Positions 12,027 to 23,294 of a DNA stretch of 64,000 nt are shown here, one piece after another (within the stretch, counting starts at the first letter, position 1; every line of letters begins with the position of its first letter). A program made the position numbers and the translations under genes. The notes beneath the pieces are model-generated. The model was given only the letters and a program-made list of their open reading frames with translations. It did no database searches and was not told where the DNA came from. The stretch comes from Atrichornis clamosus (Eukaryota; Chordata; Aves; Passeriformes; Menuridae): contig WBMZ01006338.1 in NCBI GenBank assembly GCA_013400975.1, positions 101,326-165,325 of the forward strand. Reading direction: 5' to 3'.

Positions 12027-12079
12027 AAAAACAAAGAAAACCAAAAAAAGTCCACAAAAACACACACACAAAAACAAAC
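12027..12079. repeat. A/C-rich simple sequence
   Basis: Runs of A interrupted by C, including a short CA repeat (CACACACACA at 12061-12070). Ordinary low complexity. Confidence 0.7.
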
Positions 12080-13275
12080 CTGAGAAAAGCTAGAAAGCAG
12101 AAGCTGTGCCTGGGATAAAAGAAGGATGTTTTTCAACAATTGGAAGAGGATAATGCCATTTTGTGCTCTAAACTGCTGGGGTGTATATGTCCTTTTATCC
12201 TGGTCTCCCCAGAGATTTTGAGGTGGGTCAGGTGGCATGCTGGAGATCAGATGGCAGGTAGTGATGGCACTTGCTGTCCAGTGATCTTGCTAGAGGCTGT
12301 TCTCCTGCCCTCTCAGTGCTTAGACAGGCGGCTGTCTCAGCCTGCTCACTGACAACCCTTTTGTAAGCCTTCCCCATGGCACAGGACATCCTGTGAGTGC
12401 AGCTCTGCTACAGAATCTCATTGTGCTACTTACAGCCAAAGGGTGAGGTCAGGAGAGAGGGCTTAGTACCAACCAGTTCTGGGGTTTGGGCCAACAAACT
12501 CAACTGTCCATTGTAGTTACCAGTTAGTTTATTGTTGATAAGTCACTTTTTGATGACAACGAAATATTTAAAACACTGCGTTATTCTTGTTGCAGGTCTC
12601 TCTCCTTCTCCTTCCCTCTTTTCTAAGCCTTAATGATATTTTGTTTAGCCAGTTTCTTTGTTGTTCATTTGTTGTGTCAGGTTGGGAAATGATCCTTTTT
12701 AATAACTGCTCTGGGTATGTTTGTGCTCAAACAGTTCAATACTTCATCAACAGCAGAAGTTCTGTGAGCTGAAATGGCCTAAATAGAAATTGATGCAGTT
12801 GAGTTAAAATTGTCAGTTTGTGAAAGAAAAATTCTGATCTCTTAAATATAATTTTCAATGAATTAACATTTAATGTCAAAGTGAATTAGCCACTGGCAAT
12901 TGTGAAGAAATTACTAGGTCCATTGGGGATTCCTCCACAGGGACAGGGATTTGATTGAAAAATATTTCTGGATATAAATTGATTTCCAGTTGTGGTTTGG
13001 GCAAATATGCCTGCTGTGTTTTGGGGATGAGGTATCATTTATATAAACATCTCTTACTCTGTGTAGTTATTGTCTGTCATGGTGCCCATGTAAGATCATT
13101 TGCCGCTATATAGCATGCTAGTCTAACAGCAGCATGAAAAATTAACCTTGTATCCTGTGAGGATCTCAGTTTCTTCTGCAGAAGTGAACAAGGAAGCTAA
13201 GTTTTGTTGCACCTTCTGTCTGTCCTTGATCTTTATTCTTGGACTGAAACATCTGGCCGGTTTCTTAGGGCTGAT

Positions 13276-13309
13276 TGTAACTTTTGTTACTTTTGTAACT
13301 TTTGTCACT
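13276..13309. repeat. Imperfect 9-bp tandem repeat, about four units
   Basis: The unit TTTTGTAAC (with variants TTTTGTTAC and TTTTGTCAC) repeats about four times in a row. Because the period is a multiple of three it keeps one frame open and produces a repetitive chance peptide in the overlapping open frames. It is not evidence of a gene. Confidence 0.75.
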
Positions 13310-14468
13310 CTTGATATTGGGAAAGGGCAGAGTCAAATATGTTTTACTCTGGGTTTTGGTTTGGTTTTGTTTTTATTTCAATATTTGCAAGGTAAAGACT
13401 TCCTATTTTTCTGCCTGAACTTTTTCATATATTAGAAAATTCCATTCTATTTTTCTAGACAGTGAAGTTAGACTCAAGAAATGTCTGGCTTTACTGGCGG
13501 GGACTATTTCCAGGGGGGCTGGATGGTAGAGCCAGCACAAGAAACGTGGTGAGCTTGTCCCTTGTTTTTGGCACTCCCTTTCCAGACTTCCATGACCCTT
13601 CAGTAATACTTCAGAAATCCATTTTCACAGTGAATGTGTTCATTCTTATGAAGAGCTTCCAAATGGGCGAGAAGCTATAGCTCTGTAAGTCTTTAAAGCA
13701 GTCTGGCCAGTGATTACAAACAGCAGACAGGAAGGCTTTGAGGGGGACATGTTTGTATAACTGGCCTTCACTGGGACAACAGTGGGTAGTGTTGCGTGCA
13801 CTGTAACGACAGGTGTAACTTGTGCATTTTGTTGGTAGTTGGTCTGAAGGTGTGCTGAGCAGTTGCATTCACTGCTATTGAACTTGTTTAATCAATGCCG
13901 TATACCAGATCTATTCCAATACTTATTGCTGTGGTAATGGAGAGTGGATGTGATGAGATCCTTTATCCTGCTTTCTGGAGAGGGTGTCAGGTGATAGAGC
14001 CAGGCTTATACCAAGCAACGTGCAGAATTTGTATAGTAAAATGTGTGTATTCAAAGACACACACTATCAGTAAAGTTTGACAGGGACAGTTAATTTAGTG
14101 CTAACTCCCAAACTGTTCGTGCCTCTGCTGAGGCAAGAGAAAGGGCAGTGTCTTTGCTGAGACTTCAGAAATTTGGGGAGATGGTAGGGAGTCCCATTAA
14201 ATGGAGAAAAAATCTGCCGCTTTTGTTCAGAAGAACTTTAAAGCAAGACTACAACAATGGGCCACCTGTCTGGAAATCTCCTCTTTTATTTCTTTTCTGC
14301 TTCTTTTGTCCAATACTGTATCACAGCTGTTACCTTCCTGCAAGTCTTCTAAGTACTGAGCAAGTGAATGCAGAGCACAGGAGGTTATCCTAATTTGCAG
14401 ACAGAACATCCATGAAACAGAGAGAGGGCAGAATTGGGAGGAAATAGTAAAGATCATAACCATTTATG

Positions 14469-14547
14469 TTGAGGAATACATTTAATCCAGGTAGCTTGGC
14501 GTGCAAACTGCACACAGCGAGCTACCTGCATTTAACGTATTCCTCAA
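14469..14547. ncRNA. Pre-miRNA-like hairpin (candidate only)
   Basis: The 28-base arm at 14469-14496 (begins TTGAGGAATAC, ends CAGGTAGCT) is the reverse complement of 14520-14547 except for three isolated mismatches. The 23 bases between hold an inner 5-bp stem, GTGCA-AAC-TGCAC, at 14501-14513. The whole folds as a 79-base stem-loop with a small asymmetric internal loop, the size and shape of a vertebrate miRNA precursor. It lies about 40-100 bases before the recognisable start of an ERVL pol remnant. I do not recognise the arm as a known miRNA. A small palindromic transposon or a rearranged terminal repeat is equally possible, and no target-site duplication is evident. The strand is undetermined because both strands fold. 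Confidence 0.35.
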
Positions 14548-14584
14548 AACTTGAATTAGTTTGACTTGTCCTTATGCTTTGGTA

Positions 14585-16740
14585 GTGTCCTGTTTTTGGT
14601 GAAGTAAGATCAAGGGACCTGCCCAGAAAATTCAGTGTTTAGGAGTAAAATGACAAGATGGATATTGTCAGATTCCAGTCGATGTAATCAACAAAATAGC
14701 AGCTATGTCCCCACCAACCAGCAAGAAGGAAACACAGGTTTTCCTAGGCACCATGGGTTTTTGAAGGATCTATATTCCAGAGCAGAGTCAGATTGTAAAT
14801 CCTCTTTATCGTGTGACACAGAAGAATAGTGATGTCAAGTGGGATCCAGACCAACAAGTTTTTGAACAAATTAAACAGGATGTTGTTCATGCAGTAGCCT
14901 TTGGGTCAGTCAGGACAGAACAAGATATAAAAAATCAGCTCTACACCACAGCCAGGGAGAATGGACCCTCCTGGAGTCTCTGGCAAGAAGTACCTGGAGA
15001 GGGAGACTCAAGGGCCACCTCTGGGGTTCTGGAGTTGGGGAGACAAAGGATCCAAGGTCTGCTACACTCCAGCTGAAAAAGAGAATCTGGCAACTTCTGA
15101 AGGGGTTCAAGGTGCTTCAGAAGGGATTGGCAGCAAAGCACAGCTGCTTCTGGCACCCCGACTGCCGGTGCTGGGCTGGATGTTCAAAGGGAAAGCCTCT
15201 GCAACACACCATGACACTGATGCTACGTGGAGTAAGTGGGTTTCACTTGGTCACACAACAGGAAATCCAAATTGCCCAGGGATCTTGAAAATCATCACAA
15301 ACTGACCCAAAGGCAAAAATTTCCAATTATCATCAGAAGAGGAGGAGTAGAAGGTGACACATGCTGAAGAGGCCCCACCATATAATCAGCTACCTGAAAA
15401 TGACAAACAATATGCTCTCTTTACTGACAGTTCCTGCCATATCGTAGGGGCACACAGAAGGTTGAAAAGCTGCCATATGGAGTCTTACGTGGCAGTTGCT
15501 GAAGCTGCTTATGAACAAGGTGGATCAAGTCAGGTTGCAGAGTTTGAAGCCATCCAGCTGGCTTTGAATATCTCTAAATGAGAGAAATGGCCAACGTTCT
15601 ATCTCTACACTGACTTGTGGATGGCAGGAAATGCTCTGTGGGGGTGGTTGGACCGATGGAAAAAGACCAATTAGCAGCACAGAGGGAAACCCATCTGGGC
15701 AAATGAATTGTGGCAAGACATTGCTGCCTGGTAGAGAAATTGACTGCAAAAGTACAGTATGTAGGTTCACATGTATCCAAGAGTCAGGCTATAAAGAACA
15801 TCACAACAACAGACAGGTGGATGAGCTGCCAAGGTTAAAGTGTCTCAGGTGGATTTGGACGTGCAACAAGAATTACTTCTGCCTCAGTGGGTCTGTGTTG
15901 CCTCAGGTCATCAGGGAAGAGATACAACACATGGAGTCGTGATTGAGGGGTGGACTTAACCATGGACACCATATCCCAGATTGTCCATAACTGTGAAACG
16001 TGCTGCGATCAAGCAGGCCAAGTGGGTAAACCCCTGTGATATGGGGTATGGTAGTCAAAATATACATGTGAGGAGGCCTGGCAGAGGGATTACACCTCAC
16101 TGCCTCAAACCCACCAGGGCAAGCCCTACGTGCTCACAGTAGTGGAAACAACCACTGGATGTCTGGAGACTCACCCTGTGCCTCACGCCACTGCCCAGAA
16201 CACCATCCTGGGCCTTGAAGAGTAAGTCCTGTGGTGACACAGCACCCCTGAAGGAATCAAGTGGGAAAGTGGCACTCTTTTCAAAAATAACCCTGTAGAC
16301 ACCTGTGCCAGACAGCACAGGATTAAGTGGGTGTATCATATTCCCTATTGTGCACCAGCATCTGGTAAAATAGAATGGTGAAATGGACTACTAAAAACCA
16401 CATTGAAAGCAATGGGTGGTGGGACCTTCAAACACTGGGATCTGCATTTAATGAAGGCCGCCTGGTTGGTTAACAATGGAGGCTCTTCCAATCAAGCTGG
16501 CCCTGCCCAATCTAAACTGTACTGTAGAAGAGCACCATCCCTGTGGTGCATATGAGATATGTGTTAGGGCAGACAGTTTGCATTAGTACTGCCTCAAGCA
16601 AAGGCAAATGCATCCGTGGGATTGTTTTTGCTCAAGGATTTGAGTACTTTTGATGGATAGTGAAGAGGGATAAGGAAACACAGTGTGTACCTCAAGAGAG
16701 TTTGATTTTTGGCTGAGAATACTCTGTAATGTTGAATTGC
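14585..16740 (+). pseudogene. ERVL-class endogenous retrovirus pol remnant (RT end, RNase H, integrase)
   Basis: Fragments of a retroviral pol can be followed in order through all three plus frames: the end of reverse transcriptase and connection (about 14585-15150), RNase H (about 15360-15770), then integrase zinc-finger and catalytic core (about 15850-16740). RNase H still shows its acidic sites in FTDSS (near 15426), AEFEAI (near 15545) and YTDLW (near 15611). In integrase, the position expected to read D-N-G reads E-S-G (near 16265), so a catalytic acid is lost. Stops and frameshifts throughout make it non-functional. Gag, the RT palm and a 5' LTR were not found, so the copy is 5'-truncated or eroded. 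The family assignment rests on match to avian ERVL-like pol. No env-like sequence follows, as is usual for ERVL. Confidence 0.85.
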
Positions 16741-16941
16741 ATATATAATGGTTGCTGAATGACACTGCCACTGCCTGCCATAACTATCATGAACAATGAG
16801 TATGGGTGTTCCAGATACACCAGTTGTGAGCTCTTCATAGAACTCACAGTCATGGACTAAATGAACACAACAGACATCTTGGAGGGACAGCCACTGACAA
16901 TGGAAATGATGCTTCTGCTTGTGTATATCCATATCTATGTT

Positions 16942-16957
16942 TGTATGTATGTATGTA
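16942..16957. repeat. Short TGTA/TATG microsatellite
   Basis: About four TATG units lie between the integrase remnant and the polypurine tract of the ERVL fragment. Probably too short to be highly variable. Confidence 0.6.
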
Positions 16958-16995
16958 GAGTTGGAAGGTGTGCATGTGGGCATGACATAGACAAC

Positions 16996-17009
16996 ATGGA
17001 ATAAGGGGT
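16996..17009 (+). other. Retroviral polypurine tract (PPT)
   Basis: ATGGAATAAGGGGT lies just before the TGTCTTGG start of the LTR fragment. The identical 14 bases occur on the minus strand at 23301-23314, directly before the LTR of the second ERV fragment. That shared position supports PPT identity and shows both insertions belong to the same family. Confidence 0.65.
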
Positions 17010-17015
17010 TCATGA

Positions 17016-17370
17016 TGTCTTGGTTTTCAACCAGGACAGAGTTAACTTCCTTGCAGTAGCCGTGAGGGGAGGAGAACCTGGAGCCCTGTGGATGTGCCTA
17101 GATTGTTGTTCTATGCCACACAGATTACCAGGGGGGAGTGGAAGTAAGGGAATCTCACTTCCAAGAAAGAAGGGACGTGGCTTGTGGTCAGAAATAAAAA
17201 CATGGGCACAGAGGGTCTGTACACTGGTTTGTACTTTGTCTCGGTGGCCATGTGCTGCCACGTTGGTCTTTGAGCATTTTTGCATGTAAATTACCCTCTT
17301 TTTGTGTACTTTTGTTATTAATATTTTTGCTGTTACTGTTCTTATCTCATTGCTGTTTCCAGTAAATTGT
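17016..17370 (+). repeat. Partial 3' LTR of the plus-strand ERVL fragment
   Basis: It starts TGTCTTGG a few bases after the PPT. The first 40 or so bases align with the start of the LTR at 22706-23294 (shared GAGTT...TTCC and CAGTAG/CAGCAG blocks). It ends in a T-rich part reading CTGTTCTTATCTCA, typical of the 3' half of such LTRs, and then similarity is lost without a clean CA terminus. It points the same way as LPAR1 and lies about 4 kb upstream of the first coding exon. Promoter activity is unknown. Confidence 0.65.
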
Positions 17371-20300
17371 TCTTCTCTCAGTTCAGGAGAGCAGAAAAAT
17401 GCCTCCATGAGTCCATAGCAGGTAACTGAAAATTTCTGTTAGCACTATCACTTTCACAAGTGGTAAAATGAAATGCTAGGCAGGTCAAGTCATTGCTGTT
17501 GCTCCTACCTGGATGGCGTTCATTTGTCTTTTACTGGTAAGGCTGCTGTGGTGGGGTCATGCATTTATTTGTGTGTTGAACAAATTACCTGCTAGCAGGA
17601 TTGTTTAGTGAAGGCTGCGAGAGGTGGGTGATACCAAATGCATACTTTTGGACAGCAAAAATTCAAATGTGACATCTAGAAGTGTGACATTTATGTGAGA
17701 TATTTTTCTTTCTTTCTCCCCTTTTTTACACGGTGTTCAAATGTTTTATTTTCCTTGATGAGTTTACAGGACCTGTCCATCTGGGATCAATTAGTACTTT
17801 GTACTGTAAGTTTAAGGTTTTATTCACTAGTGCAGGAAGGGTAGCTTTGTTTAGCTAAGTCACAGTTAACAGCCTCAAGGTCACCATGTCACCATCTTCA
17901 GAGTCACATAATCCAGAAACCCAAAGTCTGTCAAGTCAAGCCAAAGTGATACCAAAAGGTGCTCTGATAGGAATGCAGGAAATCAAAACTGAAAGAAGGC
18001 AACAATGCAGGACACTTGGAATTGCCTGACACAGGAGACAGCCATGGGTTGTGAAAACCCAATTTTCCTTTCAGTCCCAAAACCTTAATGTGTGGAGGCA
18101 CTGTATATTTGTGGCCCCAGATGAGATACTCCGTGATGCAGAAGTTGTTGGTATTGGTGTATCACTGCAAATTTGCACATCACCAGTGTGCTGTGCAGGA
18201 AACTGGGGAGGAATAAGGGTAATAATTTTTGTCACTGGGTTTTGTAATGGTTCTTCCAGAAACAGTTCCTTCAAGAAGATGCTTTATGACACACCATTGC
18301 ATTTCTCCTAAATACTCCAAGTAATGACAAAACTGCATGGTTCCTCTTTTCTGTGGTATCAGACAGCTGATCCACAAAGCATGATGCTTAATCATGGCAT
18401 GTCAGAGAGCAGTATGCTTTGTTTGCTGAGGACATGTGCCTTCACAGAGGATAAGAAATTCTGTCATTTTCATTTTATGAATTTTAGATACTGATCCAAC
18501 ATATTTCATCAGTTTGCAGTTCTTTAGATGTACTCAGTAAAGACAGCAGTGTCTGTCAAGAGAAGAGTACATAAGGTGGTATTTGCTTGCACCACCTGCA
18601 GTTACAGCGTTTGGAATGTGTGGATCTGCTTCCAAATTTGGTTAATTTTTTCCATGTTTTGTAGTGTAGCAAGCCATCAAAATCTCATTAGTAAGAAACT
18701 ACTCCTGTGCTTTTGTTTTTCAGATTTTATTTTTAAAAAGAGATTACATTTTCTGTCATAATATCTTTTAGAGAAGTTAATTTGAGCATCCTGTTCCCCT
18801 TATTTGCAGTTCTTGAAAACACTGGGATGCACTCTGGGCTTCTACAGGTGTTAAGTTAGGAGCCACTTTTGTTTACTTGAATGGAGTCTGCCTGTTTTAG
18901 CATTGCTGTGAAATCACGATGCCCTCTTGTTGAAGAAGATGAGGTGGCTTGGGAGTTGCGGGGAGAGTCCTTTTGTACAGGCTGGCCTTTTCTCAGCTGG
19001 AATGCTTTTATGAGCCTAACTATTTGGCAGAAAGTGTTTGTCATTGTGTACATTGTGCTCAGAAGGTTGAAAAGAAAGGTGTTTGCAGAAGAGCTTTCCT
19101 TTTCCTAGCTAAATTGAGAGATCAGTGAAGTAAAAGCAATGAAAATATAGGTGCAGAAGGGAAAATGAGAAATGGCCATGGGCTTAGAAATGTTGTACTT
19201 ATCTTGTGCTTTCTATTTTCTTATAGAAGAATGACTACAGGTATATTTCTTCTTTCATCTGCATCAAATGCTTGTTGGATTTTGTGGGTTAAGCATTTTC
19301 TGACATTTGTTTTCTACCTGGAGTACACAGAGCTTAGCTAAAGGCTGAACAGACTTCAGGTTTTTCTTTTTCCATAGTTTTTCTCTTCTGCTTTGTGATG
19401 CTCCCTACTAAAAATGTTTGCTTTCTCTCCTTTTTGTTTGACAAACAGGATTCTAAGCATAACTCTGGTTTTGGTTTAGACAGTATTCCCTAAAGTCTGC
19501 TTCAACTTTAATTTTTTCCCCGTCTTCATTATCCAAAAGTGGCAGCATTTCGGGATTAAGAGAAAATATTTTAAAAGAAACTAACAATGACCTGTTGTAA
19601 AGTAGGTGCAGTGACACTGCTGCTCTTAAGCATGTTATGAGAAGAACAGAAAAAAAGTTCTTCAGAGATCTTATTTAAGATACAATTGTGACAGCTCAAA
19701 AGACATTGATGAGATGTGCTGGTTGAGGATTTTCAGGGTTTTATGAAAATCACTCTTTTCTTTGTCAAGTAGCAAAAGCTTCCCTAAGGCAGAATTTCAA
19801 ATTGATGCTATCTGTTCCTCATCTGTCAGGTACAGTGGAAAAATTACTGAATTTCAGAAAATTAGTTTCACTCTCATTTTTGAAAGAAAACAGGAAGCCT
19901 GAAGGTTGTGTTCATTCTTTGACTTTGTGATGGCTGGCTTGGCAAGATGCTAAAAGTCTCCATTTTCTGCCCTCCCCATGAGTATAGAAGTAGAAATTTG
20001 GAGCAGGGAGTGGAAAGAATGAAAGGTTCCTAGCGAGAACTGAGTAGGAAAGAATAGGGGTCACTGGAAAGCTATATAAAGATGGAAAAAGTGATCCTAG
20101 AGCTTGGAAGATGAGACAGCTACATGTGACGTAAGGCATGTGGGGATGTGTTGAAATGTGAAGCAGGCATTTCAAGACGATGCTTTTTAAGAAGGAGGAA
20201 TAATTTCCACAGTGGCGTGCAAAGGCTGAGTTTAAATTAACAAGACCAAAAAAAAAAGACATAGCTGAATCAGAAAAGCATGTGGAGCATAACTTTCCTA

Positions 20301-21370
20301 CAGCACTTATCTGTTCTTTCTTGGCTTGGTAAGTAAGTGTTGCCTTTGAAAAAATGAACTTGTGGCCAGGAAAGTTACTGCGTAACTACAGCATGGCCTC
20401 AGTTTGAAAAATACCACTGAAGTTTGGAGTAATTTTTGGTATGTTTATTGGATGCCGATTACCCTTTGCGTGAGTAGATTTCTACTATGACTTGCAGAAT
20501 AGGAAGTGATAAATACAGAGAGGAATAGGTATCTCTCCAAAATCCTTTCTGTGATGACTAACTTGTGGGTTGTGTTGTATATGTCTGGTCTGGCTGGGGG
20601 GAGTAAAACTGCAGTACTCCTAGTCTAGAATTTTTAAATGGGATTAATTTCTTGGACATCTACAGGGGTTTCCTCCCTCACATTTTTGTTTGTTTGTTTT
20701 CTTTGCACGAAAGAGTAGAAAGAGAAAATAATAGAAGATAAATGCAGAAACTGATCTGACCTTGATGGACATGATAGCTATGGAAATATCTTCATTCTGT
20801 TAGATCAGCTGATTAAATTTTACAGTTCAGTATATTCATGTACTGCAAATCTGTGACTACCTGGAAAAAATGGTGTCATATTTTTAAGTCTTAATGTTTA
20901 AGTTGTTTTTCTTAACATAGACGAATAGTTCATGTGATCACTGAACGGTAGCACAATAATTGTTGAGACAGTAAATGTATCCTGAGTGCCGGCAAATAAT
21001 TCTATGAGTATAGTTTTGTGGGGGTTTTCTTTTTTCTTTTGCTGTGGGGGAAAAGAGTAAGTGCAGTTCCAATGTTCTGTAGGTAATCATGTTTCCTCGC
21101 AAGTCTGTTCACAGTCTGTACATTAGCCTTCTTGCGTTAATTCATTTTGTGTTATTCTAGTTTGTGTTGTCAAGTGAATTTTTTTGCTGTTCTGGACCAA
21201 ATTCCAGTGTGCCCTCTGAAACGTCTCCTGCAAATGTGTTGTGAGTCGTCATGTAAGCGACTGGGGCTGTACAAACTCACAGACTGCTTTTGCAGCAGCC
21301 CAGGGTCTTGGGTGTTGACTGCACACCCAGTTCTCTTGTTATTCTCAAGAATTTTTTTCCTTCCTATTAG
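17371..21370. other. LPAR1: Intron immediately upstream of the first LPAR1 coding exon
   Basis: AT-rich sequence without recognisable exons or mobile elements, ending in a polypyrimidine tract and CTATTAG acceptor at 21361-21370. Because the next exon begins with a splice acceptor, at least one more LPAR1 exon (untranslated) must lie upstream, either in this window or beyond its left edge. I could not identify it. Confidence 0.6.
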
Positions 21371-21479
21371 GAGCGAATATCAGCATGACTAGAGTCTGAG
21401 GAAGGGCTTCTGTGTTCCCACCAAGAGTTTGCTGGTGCAGAGGAACAGTGCAAGGACAGCAGGGACATTTTGAGCTACC
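21371..21479 (+). other. LPAR1: LPAR1 5'UTR part of the first coding exon
   Basis: The exon starts after a good acceptor (a T-rich tract ending CCTATTAG at 21370) and runs 109 bases to the start codon. An in-frame TGA at 21471-21473, three codons before the ATG, closes the main frame upstream, so translation cannot begin earlier in this exon. It contains one upstream ATG (listed separately). The acceptor choice comes from sequence alone; a downstream AG could be used instead. Confidence 0.75.
21385..21399 (+). promoter_or_regulatory. Four-codon upstream ORF in the LPAR1 leader
   Basis: ATG-ACT-AGA-GTC-TGA encodes a four-residue peptide ending 80 bases before the LPAR1 start. The uATG has A at -3 and A at +4, a moderate context, so some ribosomes should start there and then need to reinitiate. 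Short uORFs with this spacing commonly dampen main-frame translation; the effect here is inferred. Confidence 0.5.
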
Positions 21480-21539
21480 ATGGATATCCCCAATGATTCT
21501 GTGCCGTCCTCCATGATGTCCCAACCTGAGGTGGTTGAG
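21480..21539 (+). CDS. LPAR1: LPAR1 coding exon 1: extreme N-terminus of the receptor
   Basis: Twenty codons (starting MDIPNDSV, ending SQPEVVE) precede a consensus donor GAG|GTAAGC. The ATG lies in an optimal Kozak context (ACCATGG) with an in-frame stop nine bases upstream. The intron is phase 0 and the next exon continues STAMSEPQC, matching the arrangement of mammalian LPA1, whose short first coding exon also ends in phase 0 shortly before TAMNEPQC. This part of the extracellular N-terminus is poorly conserved among vertebrates, which explains the difference from mammalian residues 1-15. It has no obvious cleavable signal peptide, as is normal for this family. Skipping this exon leaves an in-frame ATG in the next exon (residue 24). 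Confidence 0.9.
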
Positions 21540-22705
21540 GTAAGCAGACCAGGATGAAACTCTACCAGGTGAACTGATAAAACCTCTTTGTTATTTCCTT
21601 GGTGAATACTAGCTTTTTCTCCTCTCTCTTATTTTGGGTCATGAGGGAAATTTTTCCTGAAGTACTGTATTAAAGACATCATCACTTACTAAGAGTGTTG
21701 TTATACTTTGACACATGAAATGCTGTGTTATACTTGTAGAAAAAAAATATATGGCAAATTATGCTTTTTATTGACTCCATGTTGGCAATCACTGCACTAC
21801 AGTTTGATTTTTACCGTGCCTAATAAATACAAAGTAGAAGGCCACAATGTGGATAAGTTGGAATTATACCAAAGGAAATTTCAGGTTCAGTGTTCTATCA
21901 GAAAAGTTTTAAGCCAAAAACAGCAATAAAATTAATAATACGTTTAGAATTATTAACACACTAATCTTGCTTTCATGAATCCAAGTTTGTGTTTCAGACT
22001 CAATATTATAAAAGTGATTTCTTTAGCTCCTAGTACTTGTGTATTCTGATGAACCGAAAAGATGCTTGTAACAGTCAAGATTTCATTTCAGAAAAGCATT
22101 TTCAAAGTCCTTTTGACTTCATAGAGACCCAAGTGCCTGTTACAACTTAAAACGTTTAAAGATGTGCATTTTACTGAAAAAGGCACCATAATCGATTAAG
22201 GTAGATATCAGAAAATTGGCTATCTAAGGTTTATTTTGCTTTTTTGTTTGTTTTTCTTCCTTGCTGGAGATTCTTTGGCTCAGAAGACTACCACTCTCAG
22301 CAATATGCACTGAGGTGTGCAGTATTTCAAAGATCCCTAGACTCTGTGAAATTAGAAAAAATGTGTCTACTACTGGGTGATGATGTGATATGAGCTGAAT
22401 CCAAAATCTGCTTTGGAGAAACATCTTTGTGCTCCTCTTCCTCCTGTATTTCAAATGGAGAACTAGGGTATTTTAAAAGTATTTGTGTTGCTTTTTGTGT
22501 CTCTGTTAGGGTTCCAGAAGGATTTTGTGTCTCTACAGCGCAACAGATTACCTGGTAGGAGGTGGATGCTGCATGCTTATGTCCCAGGGTGCCTAGCTGC
22601 TGCCAGAGTCTTCTCCCATTCTGGGGAAAGTCTTCCCCAGGCCACTGCCACACATTTTCACCCCCGTCTCCATGGGCTCTCTTCAGGGCCTTCTTTATGT
22701 ATGAG

Positions 22706-23294
22706 TGTAGTGGGTTGATCTTGACTGGGCACAAGGTGCCCACCAAGCCACTCTATCGCCTTCCCAGTGGGACAGGGGAGAGAAAAATAAGACGGAAAAC
22801 AGCTAGTAGGTTGAGATAAGGCAGTTAACTAAAGCAAGGAAAAAAAAGCAAAAGTTTGTGTATGCATAAGCAAAGAGGAAAAAAAATTATTCTCTACTTC
22901 CCATGGGCAAGTGATGTTCATCCACCTCCTGGGAAGCAGGGCTCCAGCACCACAGAGTGGCTGCTCCAGAAGGCTAACATTGTAAATACCAAATACTCCC
23001 CCTTCCTCCCCCCTCCTTTCTATCTGAGCTGACATCATGTGGTATGGAATTTTGCACTGGTCACTTTGTGTCAGCTGGCCTGGTTGTGTCCCCTGCCAGG
23101 ATCTTGCCCACTCCCAGCCCCTTGATGGAGGGGGGAATGTTGGAGAGACAGCAGTGAGGCTGTGCCAGCGCTGCCCAGCAGCAGCCAAAACACCGGTGTG
23201 TTACCAACACCTCCCCAGCTACCAGTGCAGAGCACAGCAGCACCGTGAGGGCTGCTGAAGGAAAATGAACTCCAGCTCAGCCAGACCAAATACA
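22706..23294 (-). repeat. LTR of a minus-strand ERVL fragment (589 bp)
   Basis: Plus-strand ends read TGTAGTGGG and AATACA, giving the TG...CA termini required of an LTR and a 4-bp TGTA/TACA terminal inverted repeat. The orientation is minus: on that strand a PPT (23301-23314) and the end of integrase lie upstream of it. The minus strand carries a GA-rich block (near 23000) and an A/T-rich segment with TTAACTGCC. This is the 3' LTR; its partner was not found. It lies about 1.2 kb downstream of the first LPAR1 coding exon, in antisense. Confidence 0.8.

Larger units (their letters stand above)
8231..14468. other. Noncoding intronic/upstream DNA
   Basis: No known coding exon, RNA gene or complete mobile element is visible. 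Minor features are a pyrimidine/poly-T tract (8419-8462), a purine-rich stretch (about 9440-9850), a perfect TGACCTAGGTCA palindrome (9689-9702), an A/C-rich simple repeat (12027-12079) and a short 9-mer tandem repeat (13276-13309). Open frames here are short and resemble no family I know. Confidence 0.6.

Noticed and set aside
16594..17013. 139-codon minus-strand frame
   Set aside because: Antisense of the end of the ERVL integrase remnant and following spacer; no family resemblance.
17010..17408. 132-codon minus-strand frame
   Set aside because: Coincides with the plus-strand LTR fragment; no recognisable protein.
22327..22746. 139-codon minus-strand frame ending near the LTR
   Set aside because: Crosses from ordinary intron into the LTR edge; no splice sites or known domain.
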